The notes beneath the pieces were generated by a model, which ran no database searches, was not told the origin of the DNA, and saw nothing but the letters and a program-made list of their open reading frames with translations. Position numbers and translations under genes: made by a program. Shown piece after piece: positions 60,626 to 62,306 of a stretch of DNA of 62,306 bases (its first letter is position 1; each line of letters begins with the position of its first letter). This DNA is from Streptomyces sp. SolWspMP-5a-2. Its GTDB lineage: Bacteria; Actinomycetota; Actinomycetes; Streptomycetales; Streptomycetaceae. The stretch lies in NCBI RefSeq assembly GCF_900091845.1, contig NZ_FMCI01000317.1, positions 1-62,306 of the forward strand, read 5' to 3'.

Positions 60626-61734
60626 GCGGCGGGCCGCCCGCACGGAAGAACCCCGGGGACGACCCCTGGGGCGGGGTCCGCCCGTTCTCGGTGAAGACCA
60701 AGCTCGGCGCGCTGGTGGTCACCTCGGTGCTGATCACCACCGGTCTGTCGATGATCGCGGTGCACACCAAGACCGAGCTGCGCTTCATCACGGTCTTCTC
60801 GATGATCGCCACGCTGCTGATAACGCAGTTCGTGGCCCACTCGCTCACCTCGCCGCTCGACGACATGAACGCGGTGGCCCGGTCCATCTCGCACGGCGAC
60901 TACACGCGCCGGGTGCGCGAGAACCGCCGGGACGAGCTGGGCGACCTGGCCCAGACGATCAACGTCATGGCGGACGAGCTGGAGGCCCAGGACCGGCAGC
61001 GCAAGGAGCTGGTGGCGAACGTCTCGCACGAGCTGCGCACCCCCATCGCGGGGCTGCGCGCGGTCCTGGAGAACATCGTCGACGGCGTCTCCCCCGCCGA
61101 CCCGGAGACGATGCGCACGGCCCTGAAGCAGACCGAGCGGCTCGGACGGCTCGTGGAGACACTCCTCGACCTGTCCCGGCTGGACAACGGCGTCGTCCCG
61201 CTGCGCAAGCGGCGCTTCGAGGTGTGGCCCTATCTGTCGGGCGTGCTGAAGGAGGCCAACATGGCCGTCCCGGCGCGCGCGGGCATCGCCTCGGGCTCGG
61301 GCACCCACACCCGCACCGACGTCCATCTGCACCTGGACGTGTCCCCGCCCGAGCTGACCACGCACGCCGACCCGGAGCGCATCCACCAGGTGGTCGCCAA
61401 CCTGATCGACAACGCCGTCAAGCACAGCCCGGCGCACGGCCGGGTGACCGTGAAGGCGCGGCGCGGCGCGCATCCCGAGTCGCTGGAGCTGGAGGTCCTG
61501 GACGAGGGGCCCGGCATCCCGCGCTCCGAGTGGCACCGGGTCTTCGAGCGGTTCAACCGGGGGGACGCGGGCAGTGGTGCGAAGGGGGCGGGCAGCGACG
61601 GCGGGACCGGGCTCGGTCTGGCCATCGCGCGCTGGGCGGTGGATCTGCACGGGGGCCGCATCGGCGTGGCCGAATCCGAGCGCGGTTGCCGGATTCTTGT
61701 CACTCTTCCGGGAGAGACTTCTCTTCAAAGTTGA
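60622..61734 (+). CDS. Sensor histidine kinase, partner of the OmpR-type regulator
   Basis: A 370-aa membrane kinase. A 25-residue cytoplasmic Pro/Gly-rich start leads to two hydrophobic helices close together (about 31-48 and 54-73: LGALVVTSVLITTGLSMIAV and FITVFSMIATLLITQFVAH), so the external loop is tiny (about 6-8 residues), an intramembrane-sensing style. HAMP follows (SPLDDMNAVARSISHGDYTRRV), then the H-box LVANVSHELRTPIAGL with His136, N-box VVANLIDNAVKHSP with Asn264, G1 VLDEGPGIPRSEW and G2 GGTGLGLAIARW. The phospho-histidine is predicted to pass to Asp69 of the regulator encoded upstream. Confidence 0.97.
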   Translation: MSGGPPARKNPGDDPWGGVRPFSVKTKLGALVVTSVLITTGLSMIAVHTKTELRFITVFSMIATLLITQFVAHSLTSPLDDMNAVARSISHGDYTRRVRENRRDELGDLAQTINVMADELEAQDRQRKELVANVSHELRTPIAGLRAVLENIVDGVSPADPETMRTALKQTERLGRLVETLLDLSRLDNGVVPLRKRRFEVWPYLSGVLKEANMAVPARAGIASGSGTHTRTDVHLHLDVSPPELTTHADPERIHQVVANLIDNAVKHSPAHGRVTVKARRGAHPESLELEVLDEGPGIPRSEWHRVFERFNRGDAGSGAKGAGSDGGTGLGLAIARWAVDLHGGRIGVAESERGCRILVTLPGETSLQS

Positions 61735-62025
61735 CGTAAAGTCCGAGGCGCGACCTCAAGATCCACCGACGTCCGCGCTGACGGACACGTGTGATCAGGC
61801 ACACGTCCGCAGGCCCCGCGTGCCGGGCCCGCGTCGCCACACCCCGCCACGCCCGGAACTGCGGGGAACCACGCTTGTTTCCCGCCAATTCCGGGCCCGA
61901 AACCCTCTCCGTAATGTGACTTACACGACGATGAACCGGCCCGGCCTGACCTTCACCCTCCGGGGGGCGTAGCCTTTATTCCCGCTGTCCATCACCTTGT
62001 GAAGCGGAAGAGGGCGGTTGCCGCC
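61735..62025. other. 291-bp gap between the sensor kinase and kgd
   Basis: The likely kgd promoter region. The A/T-rich stretch GTAATGTGACTTACACGACGATG (61911-61933) holds TGTGACTTACACGA, a short imperfect dyad. TAGCCTTTAT (61972-61981), about 45 bases before the kgd start, is a possible -10 area. I see no strong hairpin terminator for the kinase transcript, and nothing with coding bias. Confidence 0.45.
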
Positions 62026-62306
62026 GTGTCGCCACAGTCCCCCAGTAACTCGAGCTCCCCCACCCTCCGGGCCGGGGGTGCCACCACCACCGACGCCGAC
62101 CCAGCGGGCAAGAACCCCGCCGCGGCGTTCGGCGCGAATGAGTGGCTCGTCGACGAGATCTATCAGCAGTACCTCCAGGACCCGAACTCGGTGGACCGAG
62201 CCTGGTGGGACTTCTTCGCCGACTACAAGCCCGGTGCGGCCGCCGCGCCGACCGCGCCCGCGGGCACAGCGGCCACGGGGGCCGCGGAGACCACCAGCAC
62301 GGCTCC
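62026..62306 (+). CDS. kgd: 2-oxoglutarate decarboxylase/dehydrogenase E1, N-terminal part
   Basis: The first 93 codons are present; the gene leaves the window. The GTG at 62026 is preceded by GAAGAGGGCGG eight bases away. After a Ser/Thr/Pro-rich start comes AAFGANEWLVDEIYQQYLQDPNSVDRAWWDFFADYKPGAA, the diagnostic N-terminal motif of actinobacterial multifunctional Kgd (SucA fused to an E2-like domain), then an Ala/Thr-rich linker. This enzyme handles 2-oxoglutarate in the TCA cycle and is normally controlled by the FHA protein GarA/OdhI; that partner is not in the window. Confidence 0.95.
   Translation, partial: MSPQSPSNSSSPTLRAGGATTTDADPAGKNPAAAFGANEWLVDEIYQQYLQDPNSVDRAWWDFFADYKPGAAAAPTAPAGTAATGAAETTSTA

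Overview
The window is high-GC DNA from an actinomycete, almost certainly Streptomyces. The grounds are strong G/C bias at third codon positions, frequent GTG and TTG starts, a complete cvn conservon, a chitinase promoter with the streptomycete 12-bp direct repeats, HspR- and Rex-type operators, and gene order matching the S. coelicolor atp-thr-lysA-lon-kgd region in inverted orientation. The order nrtL/argS-like, lysA, hom, thrC, thrB, rho, rpmE, prfA, prmC, sua5, wecA-like, atpIBEFHAGDC is also the actinobacterial order seen in Mycobacterium.

Layout. 1-4739: a partial unknown gene, a STAS antagonist-like protein, 3-hydroxyacyl-CoA dehydrogenase, PduO-type cobalamin adenosyltransferase and a secreted CBM2-FnIII-GH18 chitinase. 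4788-13119: a DUF2550 membrane protein and the whole F1Fo ATP synthase operon on the minus strand, with a terminator at its end and a Rex-like operator before atpI. 13420-20024: a WecA/TagO-like lipid-carrier transferase, an SHMT paralogue, a low-molecular-weight phosphatase homologue without its nucleophilic cysteine, Sua5, PrmC, RF1 and L31. 20234-29291: an LCP protein, Rho and the aspartate-family genes thrB, thrC, hom and lysA. 29387-33725: an ArgRS-like protein at the ancestral argS position, an orphan receiver protein, tRNA-Arg(CCG) with a strong terminator, and a divergent Ku / LigD-polymerase pair for end joining.

33750-41066: a NERD protein and dual-specificity phosphatase (divergent), then a plus-strand envelope cluster of lipoprotein, sensor kinase, SH3-like secreted protein, SEDS glycosyltransferase and class B PBP. 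In two places here (C runs at 35920-35924 and 38301-38305) the coding frame moves by one base in the same direction. The lipoprotein and kinase are therefore probably one fused sensor protein, and the SEDS gene is probably intact, if each run is one C short. If the sequence is correct, both genes are genuinely split or use frameshifting.

41184-54623: a Pro/Gln-rich membrane protein, an AurF-like diiron protein with a TetR regulator, an NlpC/P60 hydrolase, a conservon (CvnA-D) followed by a StyA-like flavin monooxygenase, a PP2C-like phosphatase divergent from cvnA, a MarR regulator and a secreted GH25 lysozyme. 54735-62306: Lon with an HspR (HAIR) site, a GNAT protein, a rhomboid-like membrane protein, a spermidine-synthase-like methyltransferase-fold protein, an OmpR-type two-component pair, and the start of kgd (2-oxoglutarate decarboxylase/dehydrogenase).

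Most of the window is conserved core genome. The unusual content lies in altered catalytic residues (LMW-PTP, STAS, SHMT and ArgRS paralogues), the likely lipoprotein-kinase fusion, the conservon with its own monooxygenase, several short tandem repeats in convergent intergenic gaps, and a repeated -10-hexamer / 6 nt / start-codon arrangement that suggests leaderless transcripts.
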